64,000 nucleotides of DNA from Bartonella sp. M0283 (GTDB taxonomy: Bacteria; Pseudomonadota; Alphaproteobacteria; Rhizobiales; Rhizobiaceae): NCBI RefSeq assembly GCF_016100455.1, contig NZ_JACFSK010000001.1, positions 1,178,001 to 1,242,000 on the forward strand, written 5' to 3'. Position 1 is the stretch's first letter. Every line of letters starts with the position of its first letter. The position numbers were made by a program, and so were the translations under genes. The notes below the pieces were generated by a model that saw only the letters and a list, made by a program, of their open reading frames with translations, did no database searches and was not told the origin of the DNA. Shown in pieces: positions 37,884 to 50,388 of the stretch.

Positions 37884-39239
37884 TTACACCAACATGCTCA
37901 TCGGGTTTTCAATGAACTTTTTGAAGGCTTGTGCAAGCTCGGCTGCCAATGCTCCGTCTACCGCCCTATGGTCGGTTGACAATGTGACCGACATAACCGT
38001 TGCGATAGCCAAGGCACCATTTTTAACAACAGCGCGTTGTTCACCTGCACCGATCGCAAAGATCGTTGCATGTGGCGGGTTGATAATGGCAGAGAAATCC
38101 TTGACACCATACATTCCCATATTGGAAACCGCAGTCGTGCCGCCCTGATATTCCTCGGGTTTCAACTTGCGTTCCCGCGCCCGTTTTGCCAAATCTTTCA
38201 TTGCATTGGAAATTGTCGAAAGCGATTTTTCCTCTGCATGTTTGATGATCGGAGTAATCAGGCCGTTCGGAATGGAAACAGCAACGCCCACGTCCACAAA
38301 TTTGTGGCGCATCATCCCGCTATCAAGCCACGAAACATTGGCATCCGGAACGGCTTTAAGTGCCAATGCAGTCGCTTTGATAACCATATCATTGACCGAA
38401 AGTTTGTAGGCCGGTTTTTCGCCAACATCATTTCTAACCATTGGCGCAGCCGCATTAAGTTCGGCTCGCAATTTCAGCAATGCATCAATCTCGCAATCAA
38501 TTGTTACATAAAAATGCGGAACTGTATGTTTGGATTCAACGAGACGCTTGGCAATAGTCTTTCTCATACCGTCGTGAGGCACGATTTCATATTCATCGGT
38601 ATTGAAAAGCTTCATTGTCAATTCGTCTGAAGACGAGCTTTCGAGCGAGACAGAAGACTGTACAGACTGCTCCACATTACTTGCAGCCTTGCCGGTGCCG
38701 TTGGCAAGAGCACTGTCAATATCACGCTTGATGATACGTCCATGCGGCCCGGTTCCTGAAATAAGCGATAATTGAAGGCCGTTTTGTTTGGCCAGCCGCC
38801 GTGCCAATGGCGAGGCAAATATACGGTTGCCCTTTTCTGTACCCGGTGTTTCGGAAGAAGTGGGAGTCGCTTGTTTGGGAGCCGTAGCCGCTTTTGCGGG
38901 TGCAGCTGGTGCTGTCGGCTGTGCCGCTGCCGAAGAAGATGAAGGCTGTTTTTTCTCTTCGTCTTCAATCGCTTTGATGGCATCCTCGGCACTTTCGCCG
39001 TCTTCTGCGAGAATGCCGATCAAGGCATTCACTTTTACGCCTTGTGTCCCTGCCGGAACGACGATTTTTACAAGCGTGCCTTCATCAGCGGCATCGACTT
39101 CCATCGTTGCCTTATCTGTTTCAATCTCGGCAACAGTATCACCGGGTGAGACTTTATCGCCCTCTTTGATATCCCACTTTGACAAAGTGCCTTCTTCCAT
39201 TGTCGGGGAAAGCGCCGGCATAGTGATTTTTATAGCCAT
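37884..39239 (-). CDS. pdhC: Pyruvate dehydrogenase complex E2, dihydrolipoyl acetyltransferase
   Basis: Core acetyltransferase of the pyruvate dehydrogenase complex. One lipoyl domain (residues 1-80; lipoylated K43 in TDKATMEV), an alanine/proline-rich linker (about 95-135), an E1/E3-binding domain with FASPLARRLAKQNGL and GTGPHGRIIKRDI, and a C-terminal catalytic domain ending with active-site DHRAVDGALAAEL. The 451-residue length is typical of the alphaproteobacterial, mitochondrial-like E2. It follows pdhB by 13 bases. Confidence 0.97.
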   Translation of the reverse strand: MAIKITMPALSPTMEEGTLSKWDIKEGDKVSPGDTVAEIETDKATMEVDAADEGTLVKIVVPAGTQGVKVNALIGILAEDGESAEDAIKAIEDEEKKQPSSSSAAAQPTAPAAPAKAATAPKQATPTSSETPGTEKGNRIFASPLARRLAKQNGLQLSLISGTGPHGRIIKRDIDSALANGTGKAASNVEQSVQSSVSLESSSSDELTMKLFNTDEYEIVPHDGMRKTIAKRLVESKHTVPHFYVTIDCEIDALLKLRAELNAAAPMVRNDVGEKPAYKLSVNDMVIKATALALKAVPDANVSWLDSGMMRHKFVDVGVAVSIPNGLITPIIKHAEEKSLSTISNAMKDLAKRARERKLKPEEYQGGTTAVSNMGMYGVKDFSAIINPPHATIFAIGAGEQRAVVKNGALAIATVMSVTLSTDHRAVDGALAAELAQAFKKFIENPMSMLV

Positions 39240-39252
39240 AGTGCGTTCTCCT

Positions 39253-40644
39253 TCAGGCTTTGTAGGTGACAGATTTTACGGCATCGACAACCTCGGCAAC
39301 GCTCGGCAAAGCAAGTTTTTCGAGATTGGCTGCATAAGGCATAGGAACATCCTTGCCTGCAATTGTAGCAATCGGCGCATCAAGATAATCAAACGCCTGC
39401 TGCATCACGCGCGTTGCAATTTCAGTTCCGACAGATGATTGCGGAAAGCCTTCTTCGATCGTGACCAGACGGCCCGTTTTCTTCACCGATTCGATAATTG
39501 TCGGCAAATCCATCGGACGAACAGTTCTCAGATCTATCAACTCGACATCAATTCCGAGTTTCTCGAATTCCGGCAATGCTTCCACCGCGTAATTCATCCC
39601 CATGCCCATACCGACGATTGTTACATCGTTACCGGCTTTATGGATGCGAGCTTTGCCGATTGGCAAAACGAAGTCATCAAGCTTCGGAACATCAAACTGA
39701 TGGCCATAGAGCAATTCGTTTTCGAGAAAGATGACGGGATTATTATCGCGGATTGCAGCTTTCAAAAGCCCTTTTGCATCTGCGGCTGTATAGGGCATGA
39801 TAACTTTCAAGCCCGGTACATGACTGTACCATGATGCGTAACATTGGGAATGCTGGGCACCAACACGAGCGGCTGCACCATTCGGACCACGGAAAACCAT
39901 AGGGGCATGCATTTGCCCGCCGGACATATAATGTGTCTTGGCAGCGGAATTCACAATCTGGTCGATTGCTTGCATGGCAAAGTTGAATGTCATGAATTCA
40001 ACGACCGGACGCAAACCACCAAAGGCTGCACCAACGCCAAGGCCGGCAAATCCCTGTTCGGTAATTGGCGTATCAATAACACGGCGTGCGCCGAATTCAT
40101 CAAGCAGTCCCTGACTGACTTTATAAGCGCCTTGATATTGTGCAACTTCTTCACCAATCAAGAACACCTTGTCATCGCGACGCATTTCTTCCGCGAGCGC
40201 CTGATTCAAGGCTTCGCGCACGGTCATTTTGACCATTTCGGTTCCTGCCGGAATATCCGGGTCGGATTGGACAACCGGCTCTGCAGGCTTTGGTGCTGCC
40301 GGGCTTGAGGGAGCCTGAGCGGCAGGTGCAGCTGGTTGCGGTGCTTTTGGTGCTGCCTCTTTTGCCGGATTAACGGCGTTTTTAATATCAGCTGCGGTTT
40401 CACCGTCTTCAAGTAGAACTGCAATAGGCGTGTTGACCTTTACGCCTTCCGTTCCTTCCGGAACGAGAATCTTGCCGATCGTTCCTTCATCGGCTGCATC
40501 GACTTCCATAGTGGCTTTATCGGTTTCGATTTCGGCAATCACATCACCGGCCTCAACCTTATCGCCTTCCTTTTTAAGCCATTTTGAAATTTTGCCTTCT
40601 TCCATTGTGGGCGAAAGCGCCGGCATCAAGATATCAATAGACAT
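39253..40644 (-). CDS. pdhB: Pyruvate dehydrogenase E1 beta subunit with N-terminal lipoyl domain
   Basis: Beta subunit of the heterotetrameric E1 decarboxylase. The 463-residue protein carries an added lipoyl domain (1-80, lysine K43 in TDKATMEV) and an Ala/Pro linker (about 95-125) before the E1-beta core (from about residue 137: [47 protein letters not shown]). A lipoyl domain on E1-beta is a known trait of Rhizobiales and relatives. The first 50 residues are nearly the same as those of pdhC, suggesting domain duplication within the operon. Confidence 0.97.
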   Translation of the reverse strand: MSIDILMPALSPTMEEGKISKWLKKEGDKVEAGDVIAEIETDKATMEVDAADEGTIGKILVPEGTEGVKVNTPIAVLLEDGETAADIKNAVNPAKEAAPKAPQPAAPAAQAPSSPAAPKPAEPVVQSDPDIPAGTEMVKMTVREALNQALAEEMRRDDKVFLIGEEVAQYQGAYKVSQGLLDEFGARRVIDTPITEQGFAGLGVGAAFGGLRPVVEFMTFNFAMQAIDQIVNSAAKTHYMSGGQMHAPMVFRGPNGAAARVGAQHSQCYASWYSHVPGLKVIMPYTAADAKGLLKAAIRDNNPVIFLENELLYGHQFDVPKLDDFVLPIGKARIHKAGNDVTIVGMGMGMNYAVEALPEFEKLGIDVELIDLRTVRPMDLPTIIESVKKTGRLVTIEEGFPQSSVGTEIATRVMQQAFDYLDAPIATIAGKDVPMPYAANLEKLALPSVAEVVDAVKSVTYKA

Positions 40645-40661
40645 AGTCGCTTTCCTCGCTA

Positions 40662-41702
40662 TTAAAGAAGAACATCGGTATAGAGCTCGGATACATCCGG
40701 CTCGGGATCATTTTCAGCAAAATCTGCCGCATCTGCCACGACAGCACGAACCTTTTTGTCAATTTCTTTCAGCTCGTCTTCTGTTGCCCAACCTTTTTTG
40801 ATACAGCGGTCCTTCACCTGATTGATCGGATCATGTTCAGTTTTGACCTTTTCCACCTCTTCTTTGGTGCGATATTTGGCCGGATCCGACATAGAGTGAC
40901 CACGATAACGATAAGTCTGCATGTCGAGAATAATCGGGCCTTTGCCTGAACGCGCCCAGGCGACAGCCTCATCGGCTGCCGATTTTACAGCACAAACGTC
41001 CATACCATCGACAACATAACCGGGAATTTCAAATGACAAACCGCGACGCGAAAAATCGGTTTCGGCAGAAGCACGGGAAACTGCGGTGCCCATGGCATAT
41101 TGGTTATTTTCAATAACGTAGACAACGGGTAGTTTCCAAAGCGAGGCCATATTGAAGCTTTCGTAGACCTGCCCCTGATTGGCCGCACCGTCACCGAAAT
41201 AGACAAGAGTTACATTATCGCGTCCCAAATATTTGTTGGAAAAAGCCAATCCTGTCCCGATTGGAACCTGTGCACCAACGATACCATGCCCGCCAAAAAA
41301 GTTCTTTTCCTTGGAAAACATATGCATCGAACCGCCCTTCCCTTTGGAAAAGCCATCTTTACGGCCAGCGAGTTCAGCCATGACACCGCGTGGGTTCATA
41401 CCTGTTGCCAACATATGTCCATGATCGCGATAGGAAGTAATAACCTGATCGCCTTGTTTTATTGCTTTAACAGTTCCGGTTACCACCGCCTCTTGGCCGA
41501 TATAGAGGTGACAAAAGCCACCGATAACGCCCATGCCATAAAGCTGACCGGCTTTTTCTTCAAACCGTCGGATTAAAAGCATATCATGATAAAACTGAAG
41601 TTCTTCTTCTTTGGTGAATTCCGCCGGCTCAGGTGATCTGGCGGTATTGGTTAATACGGTCTGCGTTTTTTTCGCAGAAGTTTTTTTAGCCCGTGCTGCC
41701 AT
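40662..41702 (-). CDS. pdhA: Pyruvate dehydrogenase E1 alpha subunit
   Basis: Thiamine-diphosphate-dependent alpha subunit of E1. The ATG at 41702 ([12 protein letters not shown]) is chosen because AAGGGAG stands six bases before it; a longer in-frame reading to 41762 has none. The 346-residue protein has the TPP motif [15 protein letters not shown] followed after the usual spacing by [10 protein letters not shown], and the phosphorylation-loop equivalent [11 protein letters not shown]. It leads the pdhA-pdhB-pdhC-SGNH-lpdA-lipA-ratA series. ftsB lies 129 bases upstream on the same strand. Confidence 0.97.
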   Translation of the reverse strand: MAARAKKTSAKKTQTVLTNTARSPEPAEFTKEEELQFYHDMLLIRRFEEKAGQLYGMGVIGGFCHLYIGQEAVVTGTVKAIKQGDQVITSYRDHGHMLATGMNPRGVMAELAGRKDGFSKGKGGSMHMFSKEKNFFGGHGIVGAQVPIGTGLAFSNKYLGRDNVTLVYFGDGAANQGQVYESFNMASLWKLPVVYVIENNQYAMGTAVSRASAETDFSRRGLSFEIPGYVVDGMDVCAVKSAADEAVAWARSGKGPIILDMQTYRYRGHSMSDPAKYRTKEEVEKVKTEHDPINQVKDRCIKKGWATEDELKEIDKKVRAVVADAADFAENDPEPDVSELYTDVLL

Positions 41703-41831
41703 ATTAAACTCCCTTAATTGGTGTTTTAAAAAATACGCTTTCCCCGCCGAACATACAAGCACTATAAATGTTTGTAAAACTTGGTGTAAAATATTGATAT
41801 GATTGTTTTTTAGGAAATGAACAGAATTTTT

Positions 41832-42161
41832 TTATTTTGACAGATCACCTTGACCCGTCAGGATAACAAATTCATTTGGCTTGGAAAGATTTAGATTTTT
41901 GCGGGCATATTCATCAAGCATATCGCGTTCGATATGCCCGTCTTTTAAAAGCGAAACCTTTTTTTCTATTCCTTTGCGCTGCTCTTCAAGCGATTTCAAC
42001 TCGTTATTGAGACTGTCGATATGTTGTTCTACTTTAACACGAGAATATAAACCATATTCACCGTGATAAATGTGGTAACCAAAATAGCTGAGCACACCAA
42101 TTGTCATAAGCGGCAATATAAATCGCCCCTTGATTGATCTGCGTTTCTGTTTTGTCCACAT
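41832..42161 (-). CDS. ftsB: FtsB/DivIC family septum formation protein
   Basis: Small bitopic division protein of about 109 residues. A basic cytosolic start (MWTKQKRRSIKGR) leads into one membrane helix (FILPLMTIGVLSYFGYHIYH), then a heptad-rich coiled coil (about 40-75; HIDSLNNELKSLEEQRKGIEK-type) and a C-terminal segment containing ARKNLNLSKPNEFVIL. FtsB links FtsL and FtsQ in the divisome. The ATG at 42161 is preferred, six bases after AGGAAAG; the ATG one codon earlier is the alternative. The position between eno and pdhA is the standard alphaproteobacterial one. Confidence 0.9.
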   Translation of the reverse strand: MWTKQKRRSIKGRFILPLMTIGVLSYFGYHIYHGEYGLYSRVKVEQHIDSLNNELKSLEEQRKGIEKKVSLLKDGHIERDMLDEYARKNLNLSKPNEFVILTGQGDLSK

Positions 42162-42466
42162 CATATTCTTTCCTGTCGAGCTTCTATCAGTCATGCACGA
42201 TTTTGATTAAAGATAGATTACCGGCGACCTAAATTCCGAAAAACAAAATGAACTGAAATATCGCAAACATCTCCGCCATTATCAAATCGGAACAATAAAG
42301 AGGGCAAATTCCGGATCATGATAAATGAATGTTTGGTCAAGAAGAAACAATGCCCCCTATTTTCCAATGCGAGATTGAAAAGCCAATATTAATCCAAGGC
42401 TATATTCGATCATGACAAAAATTCCTGCCCTTTCCGATATCCATTCATTTTCCGGAAACGATATGT
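42162..42466. other. Intergenic region upstream of ftsB
   Basis: About 300 bases between the TM2 protein gene and ftsB, both on the minus strand. It holds the ftsB promoter by inference. No repeat, RNA or further gene was recognised. Confidence 0.4.
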
Positions 42467-42877
42467 TTACAAATATTCCCTCGTAATCGGGTTTCCATCT
42501 TTGTCTTTAAATTTTCCCATAAGAATCATGATAAAGTCTATAAATGTCCAGATCAGGGAAATGATTGAGCCAATAACCGTAAGCGTGAGGACAAGCATCA
42601 ACACGCCTGTGCCAATTTTTCCGACCATAAAACGATGCACCCCGAAAATCCCCAAAAACCAGCAAACAATTGCCAGAACCACTTTTGAATGCTTGCTGTC
42701 GATTTGCAACGGGAATATATTTTTTGCAAAAGTACCTTCGGCTACAAAATCGATTTCTTGTCCTTCGGAAGGCTCCCCCTTGCCGCTCCAGTCAAGCCGC
42801 GAAAATTGACACCGGCTGCCGTCAGATCCCGAAATAAGACCTTTGTTCCTGCTGTAGCTTATAATCGAACCGCGCAT
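42467..42877 (-). CDS. TM2-domain membrane protein with N-terminal cold-shock-like domain
   Basis: A 136-residue protein in two parts. Residues 1-55 (MRGSIISYSRNKGLISGSDG, then CQFSRLDWSG and QEIDFVAEG) look like a cold-shock/OB-fold nucleic-acid-binding domain. Residues about 65-125 form a TM2 domain with two membrane helices joined by the GVHRFMVGK turn, which resembles the DRF-like motif of the family. The start is the ATG at 42877 after CAGGAG. The function of such fusions is not established to my knowledge. It is a single gene between eno and ftsB. Confidence 0.83.
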   Translation of the reverse strand: MRGSIISYSRNKGLISGSDGSRCQFSRLDWSGKGEPSEGQEIDFVAEGTFAKNIFPLQIDSKHSKVVLAIVCWFLGIFGVHRFMVGKIGTGVLMLVLTLTVIGSIISLIWTFIDFIMILMGKFKDKDGNPITREYL

Positions 42878-43021
42878 AAAAACTCCTGATCTTTGCGTGA
42901 CAAGATGCAAAATCACCCACCCGACGGGCATTCAATTTTGCACTTTTTTAAATTCAAATCCGATGAGTTAAGATTACCCGATTAAATAAGTAACAAAATT
43001 AAAAAAACGAGTCTCAAGAAC

Positions 43022-43052
43022 GCAAAAAAGAACGGGCATGATACCCGCTCTT
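43022..43052 (-). terminator. Terminator of eno
   Basis: Minus-strand stem AGAGCGGG/CCCGTTCT (one G-T pair; 43044-43051 with 43029-43036), 7-base loop, followed by six T residues. It lies about 30 bases past the eno stop. Confidence 0.82.
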
Positions 43053-43083
43053 TACAATCAAAATGGCTAAAGCCGTTTTTCAA

Positions 43084-44376
<1,293 letters not shown>

Positions 44377-44450
44377 TCAGGGTTCGTTAGTTCTTTCATG
44401 ATTAGACAAACTCTCTTTGCGAGGGAATACCTAACATCTCATAAAATCGA

Positions 44451-45284
44451 TTAAAGCTTTTTTGCCAACCGGTCAAACGCCATCAATGTTTCCAACAGAT
44501 TCGGCAAATTTTCGAGCTTGACCATATTCGGCCCATCAGAGGGAGCATGATCCGGATCCTGATGTGTTTCCAGAAAGACACCGGCGACACCGACTGCCAC
44601 AGCCGCGCGTGCAAGCGTTTCAACAAATTCGCGTTGTCCGCCCGAGGATGTGCCCTGCCCGCCGGGTTGCTGGACAGAATGGGTGGCATCAAAAATGACA
44701 GGTGAGCCGAATTGTGCCATAATCGGCAATGCCCGCATATCCGAAATCAAGGTATTATAACCGAACGAGACACCTCGTTCACAAGCCATAACATTGGGAT
44801 TTCCGCTCTCGGTAATTTTTGCCAGGACATTTTTCATATCCCACGGGGCAAGAAATTGACCTTTTTTTACATTGATAACGCGGCCGGTTTTTGCTGCTGC
44901 CACCAGAAGATCGGTTTGACGACACAAAAATGCAGGAATTTGCAAAACATCGACATGAGGTGCAACAAGTGCACATTGTTCTTCTGTATGAATATCCGTC
45001 AGTACAGGAATACCGAATTCCCGTTTCAAATCATCGAAAACATCCATAGCCTTTTCAAGGCCGATGCCACGCTTGCTGTGCAAAGACGTCCGGTTGGCCT
45101 TGTCAAAACTCGACTTATAAACAACACCAATACCCAGTTTTTCTGCAATCTCTTTAATCTTACCCGCCATGTCAAACGCATGTTCACGGCTTTCCATTTG
45201 ACATGGCCCCGCAATAATTGAAAGCGGCGCACTATTGGAAAATACAACATTTCCTACAGAGACAGTGCTATTCGGTTTCGTCAT
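44451..45284 (-). CDS. kdsA: 3-deoxy-8-phosphooctulonate synthase
   Basis: Condenses phosphoenolpyruvate with arabinose 5-phosphate to make KDO 8-phosphate for lipopolysaccharide. The 277-residue protein has the substrate-binding blocks [74 protein letters not shown] and [11 protein letters not shown] cysteine in GPCQME is where metal-dependent members carry their metal ligand, and the C-terminal ETHQDPD adds further ligands, suggesting the metal-dependent class. It lies between pyrG and eno on the minus strand. Confidence 0.96.
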   Translation of the reverse strand: MTKPNSTVSVGNVVFSNSAPLSIIAGPCQMESREHAFDMAGKIKEIAEKLGIGVVYKSSFDKANRTSLHSKRGIGLEKAMDVFDDLKREFGIPVLTDIHTEEQCALVAPHVDVLQIPAFLCRQTDLLVAAAKTGRVINVKKGQFLAPWDMKNVLAKITESGNPNVMACERGVSFGYNTLISDMRALPIMAQFGSPVIFDATHSVQQPGGQGTSSGGQREFVETLARAAVAVGVAGVFLETHQDPDHAPSDGPNMVKLENLPNLLETLMAFDRLAKKL

Positions 45285-45767
45285 CTAGTCCTCTAATCTA
45301 ATCACTTTGATATGATTTTTGCTGATTGTCAGACCTTACCTTAAAAAACACAGTCTATTCAATATGATTGTTTTCAAATGCCGCTCAAAAGCAACAATCA
45401 ACTGCTTTCGGTAATTTTGTACAAAAGAAAGCATCAATCCGGAATGTTTTTAAAACCGTGACCGAGAATGAAATGCTCAATATCAAGATATCCGGTTCCG
45501 GTTTTTTGAGCCGAAAAGAAAAAATCAAAAAACCGGTAATTAATCCAAAATCACGGACCTGATGAAAGCGTTATAATGGAAAAACAATCACTATATCCCT
45601 GCAATCATTATATTCCTGAATAAATTTAACTGATCAAACAACTCGCAAAATTATTCAAACAAGTCGCAAAATCATTTATCTACCAAAAAAATTGCAAAGC
45701 CCCTTATTGGAACTTTGCAAAATTCAAATTTAAAAAGACAGATACGATATTAAAGTAATCGCATTTA
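45285..45767. other. Intergenic region between pyrG and kdsA
   Basis: 483 AT-rich bases containing the pyrG terminator at its upper end. One open frame on the plus strand (45368-45562) has no ribosome-binding site or family resemblance and is not annotated. Confidence 0.5.
45684..45720 (-). terminator. Terminator of pyrG
   Basis: Stem TTGCAAAG (45692-45699) with CTTTGCAA (45713-45720), 13-base loop; the minus-strand transcript ends in seven T residues. It starts 47 bases past the pyrG stop codon. Confidence 0.78.
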
Positions 45768-47471
<1,704 letters not shown>

Positions 47472-47599
47472 TTACGATTCCCGAAAGGCCACCGGAAACA
47501 CCCCGTATTTCTACTCTCTAAGGATTTTTATATAAAAAAATCGACCAAACTTGAAAAACCGATTCGCTTTTCAGCATTAAGTCGTTGTTTTGATTAATA

Positions 47600-47626
47600 A
47601 AAAGCCCCGTATGACGCGGGGCTTTT
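47600..47626 (-). terminator. Terminator of the long L,D-transpeptidase gene
   Basis: Perfect 10-base stem AAAAGCCCCG (47600-47609) with CGGGGCTTTT (47617-47626), 7-base loop, T-rich end on the minus strand. It lies 22 bases past the stop of the gene at 47649. Confidence 0.86.
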
Positions 47627-47648
47627 AAAAGTAGATTTTAATTGTGTT

Positions 47649-48281
47649 TCAAAGCACAACAACTTCTGTGCCGACATCCACCCGATCATAAAGATCAAGA
47701 ACATCATCATTGATCATACGGAAGCAGCCATTGGAAGCAGAAGAGCCGATTGTCCAAGGCTGGACTGTCCCATGAATACGGATATAGGTGTCTTTATTAC
47801 CCTGCCAGAGATAAAGCGCACGTGCGCCGAGCGGGTTTCCCGGCCCCCCATCCATACCATTGGCAAATTTTGCGTAATGCTGGGGGCTACGTTTAACCAT
47901 ATCTTTTGTCGGAATCCAACGTGGCCATTCGCGTTTAAAACGGATATTGGCTGTTCCTTTGAACTGAAGCCCGATCTTACCAACAGCAATTCCGTAACGT
48001 CTTGCGGTTGTGGGTGTTTCGATCAGATAAAGGAAATAATTCTTGGGGTCGATAACAATCGTCCCCGGTTTATAACCGGAAAAGGATACGGTCTGAGGAC
48101 GATATTTTTCCGGTACGTTATAACTTTTGACAGTTGGTATCTGAATATGTCCAACGGGCGCAACCGATGCGACTTGCGCATTATCGGCATCATCGCTATC
48201 AGCAATTTCTTCTGAAAAGGCAACATTACCTGACAAAAAAAACAAGCCGGACAAACCGGCAATCAATAAACGGTGGATCAT
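47649..48281 (-). CDS. L,D-transpeptidase (YkuD domain), long form
   Basis: Periplasmic peptidoglycan cross-linking or lipoprotein-anchoring enzyme of 210 residues. A signal peptide (1-23, ending VAFS) is followed by an acidic linker and the YkuD domain from about residue 70. The catalytic region reads YIRIHGTVQPWTIGSSASNG then CFRM, with the nucleophile cysteine following SNG and the conserved arginine two residues later. SNGC replaces the commoner SHGC. The GGPGNPLGARALYLW block is typical of the ErfK-like group. It has its own terminator. Confidence 0.92.
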   Translation of the reverse strand: MIHRLLIAGLSGLFFLSGNVAFSEEIADSDDADNAQVASVAPVGHIQIPTVKSYNVPEKYRPQTVSFSGYKPGTIVIDPKNYFLYLIETPTTARRYGIAVGKIGLQFKGTANIRFKREWPRWIPTKDMVKRSPQHYAKFANGMDGGPGNPLGARALYLWQGNKDTYIRIHGTVQPWTIGSSASNGCFRMINDDVLDLYDRVDVGTEVVVL

Positions 48282-48793
48282 TTCAACTTCAATTCCGCGA
48301 TGAAAGTTCGAGAGTTCTTACAACAAATTCGATTTAGCAACACTGTTGCTGTTCATACGACCAAATTTGTTTGTCCTCAATCTTTTTCAAGTAGCGACAT
48401 AAAAGTTGACTGACTGCTATGGCAGTCATGCAACACTTTGTTAAGATTTGGAATTTTTTTCCATTTGTCTAGGTTGAAGCTATTCTGCCAAAGTAATATT
48501 TCGCTCCGCCAGCATTAGATAAAACAGGATTAAAATCCACGTTCAAATTGCCAAATAGAAAATTCCGCACAGAAATTCAATTTGTTTTCTTGCTGTCCTA
48601 CCCGATTTCTTCAAAAAAATAGCATTCTTACTTCAGTAGGTCTGATAGAAAATTCTGAAACAGACTTTCCGATTGGCTGAAGAGTTTATCCAGTGATTAA
48701 AAATATTTAATCAATTTACAAAACTATTATAAAATTATTCTGTAAAAATTTTTGGGTCTGAAAATTCAACATAAAACAAATGAGCCGTTCAAC
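48282..48793. other. Intergenic region between secG and the L,D-transpeptidase gene
   Basis: About 500 AT-rich bases. The clearest element is a short hairpin TGACTGC-TATG-GCAGTCA at 48411-48428. No gene or RNA recognised. Confidence 0.45.
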
Positions 48794-48795
48794 AA

Positions 48796-48825
48796 AATAA
48801 AAGGGCGAAAACCGCCCTTTATTTT
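48796..48825 (-). terminator. Terminator of secG
   Basis: Stem AAAGGGCG (48800-48807) with CGCCCTTT (48813-48820) and a 5-base loop; on the minus strand the transcript ends in a T-rich tract (CTTTTATTTT). Confidence 0.82.
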
Positions 48826-48872
48826 CTGTAATTGATCAACCGGAATCTCAAAACAGTATACCAACCCCTCGT

Positions 48873-49382
48873 TTAGTTGTTTGGTACCGGATTTTCCTGT
48901 TGCTGCGGAACCGGATTTTCCGTAACCGGAGCTGATTTATTGCCATTTGTGGAAGATTTTTGAGCATCCGGCGTTGTCGTGCTTTGGTTGTCCTTCTGGT
49001 CTTCATTACCTGACTGGTTAGAACCTGCCGGCTGATTTGCATTGTTTGCCGGTGCTTGACCTTCACCTGTCGGTATCTGTTCTGTTGCAGTCGACGGTGT
49101 ATTTTGAGTCGGAGCTTGTGTTTCCTTTGCGGGAATACGGTTGATAATATCGGCAGCAGGATTGGAAACACTATCCAGAACTACAAGAGCAATTGATGTT
49201 GCAAAAAAACAGAGGGCAAGAATTGCCGTCAGCCGTGTCAGCGCATTTTTTGTACCGCGCGCTGTCATAAAGCCGGAACCACCGCCAATGCCCAGACCAC
49301 CACCTTCGGAACGCTGTATCAATACAACGCCGACAAGTGCGATGACAATTAGAAGATGAATGACAATCAATACTGTCTGCAT
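48873..49382 (-). CDS. secG: Preprotein translocase subunit SecG
   Basis: Small SecYEG subunit that assists protein export. Residues 1-75 are the conserved part: a first helix (TVLIVIHLLIVIALVGVVLI), the QRSEGGGLGIGGGSGFMTARG loop (split: QRSEGGGLGIG, GGSGFMTARG), and a second helix (AILALCFFATSIALVVL). The remaining ~90 residues are a low-complexity tail rich in Gln, Asn, Pro, Ser and Thr, making 169 residues against about 110 in enterobacteria. It lies downstream of tpiA on the minus strand and has a strong terminator. Confidence 0.95.
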   Translation of the reverse strand: MQTVLIVIHLLIVIALVGVVLIQRSEGGGLGIGGGSGFMTARGTKNALTRLTAILALCFFATSIALVVLDSVSNPAADIINRIPAKETQAPTQNTPSTATEQIPTGEGQAPANNANQPAGSNQSGNEDQKDNQSTTTPDAQKSSTNGNKSAPVTENPVPQQQENPVPNN

Positions 49383-49463
49383 AAGCTCTGCTCTATTATT
49401 ACCGTTCGCGGCTGTTTACACGTAATTTTCACATAATCCAAGAGGCAAGACAAAAATCTTTAA

Positions 49464-50228
49464 CTATAATTTCCGATAAGCGCCGCAAATTGCCAGAAAA
49501 TCACTTGCTTTCAAGCTCGCTCCGCCGACCAGTGCACCGTCGACATTATCAACACCCAATAATTCGACTGCATTATCCGGCTTGACGGAGCCGCCATAAA
49601 GCAACCGGAAGAGTTTTCCCGATTGTCCAAAACGGGCAACCAGCTTATTGCGCATAAATTCGTGGACATCGCCAACGTCTTTAGCTGTCGGTGTTTTTCC
49701 GGTTCCGATGGCCCAAACCGGTTCATAGGCGATCACGGTATTTTGCGGAGTTGCATGATCAGGAATAGAGCCAGTCAATTGTTTTTCAATGATGTCCAGC
49801 GTCTTTCCACTTTCGCGCTCTTCAAGTTTTTCGCCGACACAAATTATCGAAACCAGACCGGCTCGCCACGCCGCTTCAGCTTTTTGGCGAACAAGATCAT
49901 TACTTTCATGATGGTCATTACGTCTTTCCGAATGGCCGACAATGACGTAACTTGCTCCGGCCTCTTTGAGCATGGGAGCGGAAATATCTCCGGTATGGGC
50001 ACCAAAGTCAGCTGTGTGGCAATCCTCTCCGCCAAGAAGGAGTTTTTCGCCATCAAGACTGTCAGCGGCTCTGGAGAGCAAGGTAGCCGGTACACAAATT
50101 AATGCTTCGAATAAACGTCCAAGATCCGAATTAACACCAGCGGAAATTGCACGAAGCTCGGTAAGAGATTCGCCAGTGCCATTCATTTTCCAATTTCCTG
50201 CGACAAGCGGTCTAACATTCGGTGTCAT
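49464..50228 (-). CDS. tpiA: Triose-phosphate isomerase
   Basis: Interconverts dihydroxyacetone phosphate and glyceraldehyde 3-phosphate. The 254-residue barrel has the N-terminal AGNWKMNG with the catalytic lysine, IVGHSERR with the catalytic histidine, [15 protein letters not shown] with the catalytic glutamate and the flexible loop 6, and the phosphate-binding [11 protein letters not shown] and [13 protein letters not shown]. Divergent from ppiD, upstream of secG, as in many alphaproteobacteria. Confidence 0.97.
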   Translation of the reverse strand: MTPNVRPLVAGNWKMNGTGESLTELRAISAGVNSDLGRLFEALICVPATLLSRAADSLDGEKLLLGGEDCHTADFGAHTGDISAPMLKEAGASYVIVGHSERRNDHHESNDLVRQKAEAAWRAGLVSIICVGEKLEERESGKTLDIIEKQLTGSIPDHATPQNTVIAYEPVWAIGTGKTPTAKDVGDVHEFMRNKLVARFGQSGKLFRLLYGGSVKPDNAVELLGVDNVDGALVGGASLKASDFLAICGAYRKL

Positions 50229-50388
50229 GATTTTTCCTCAATAACAGTCTTAAAACAGCGCATTAATAGCCTTAACTAACAAATTACACCACTAAAGCAA
50301 GTGTTAAACCTTGCATATTGCGCGCCTTTGTTGCACATCCTATCAGAGCTTTTTGCTTAAATGAAGCCAATTAAAACGGAATTAGCCG

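Noticed and set aside
45368..45562. 64-codon plus-strand frame between pyrG and kdsA
   Set aside because: No ribosome-binding site or homology signal; Lys/Asn-rich as expected from AT-rich spacer.
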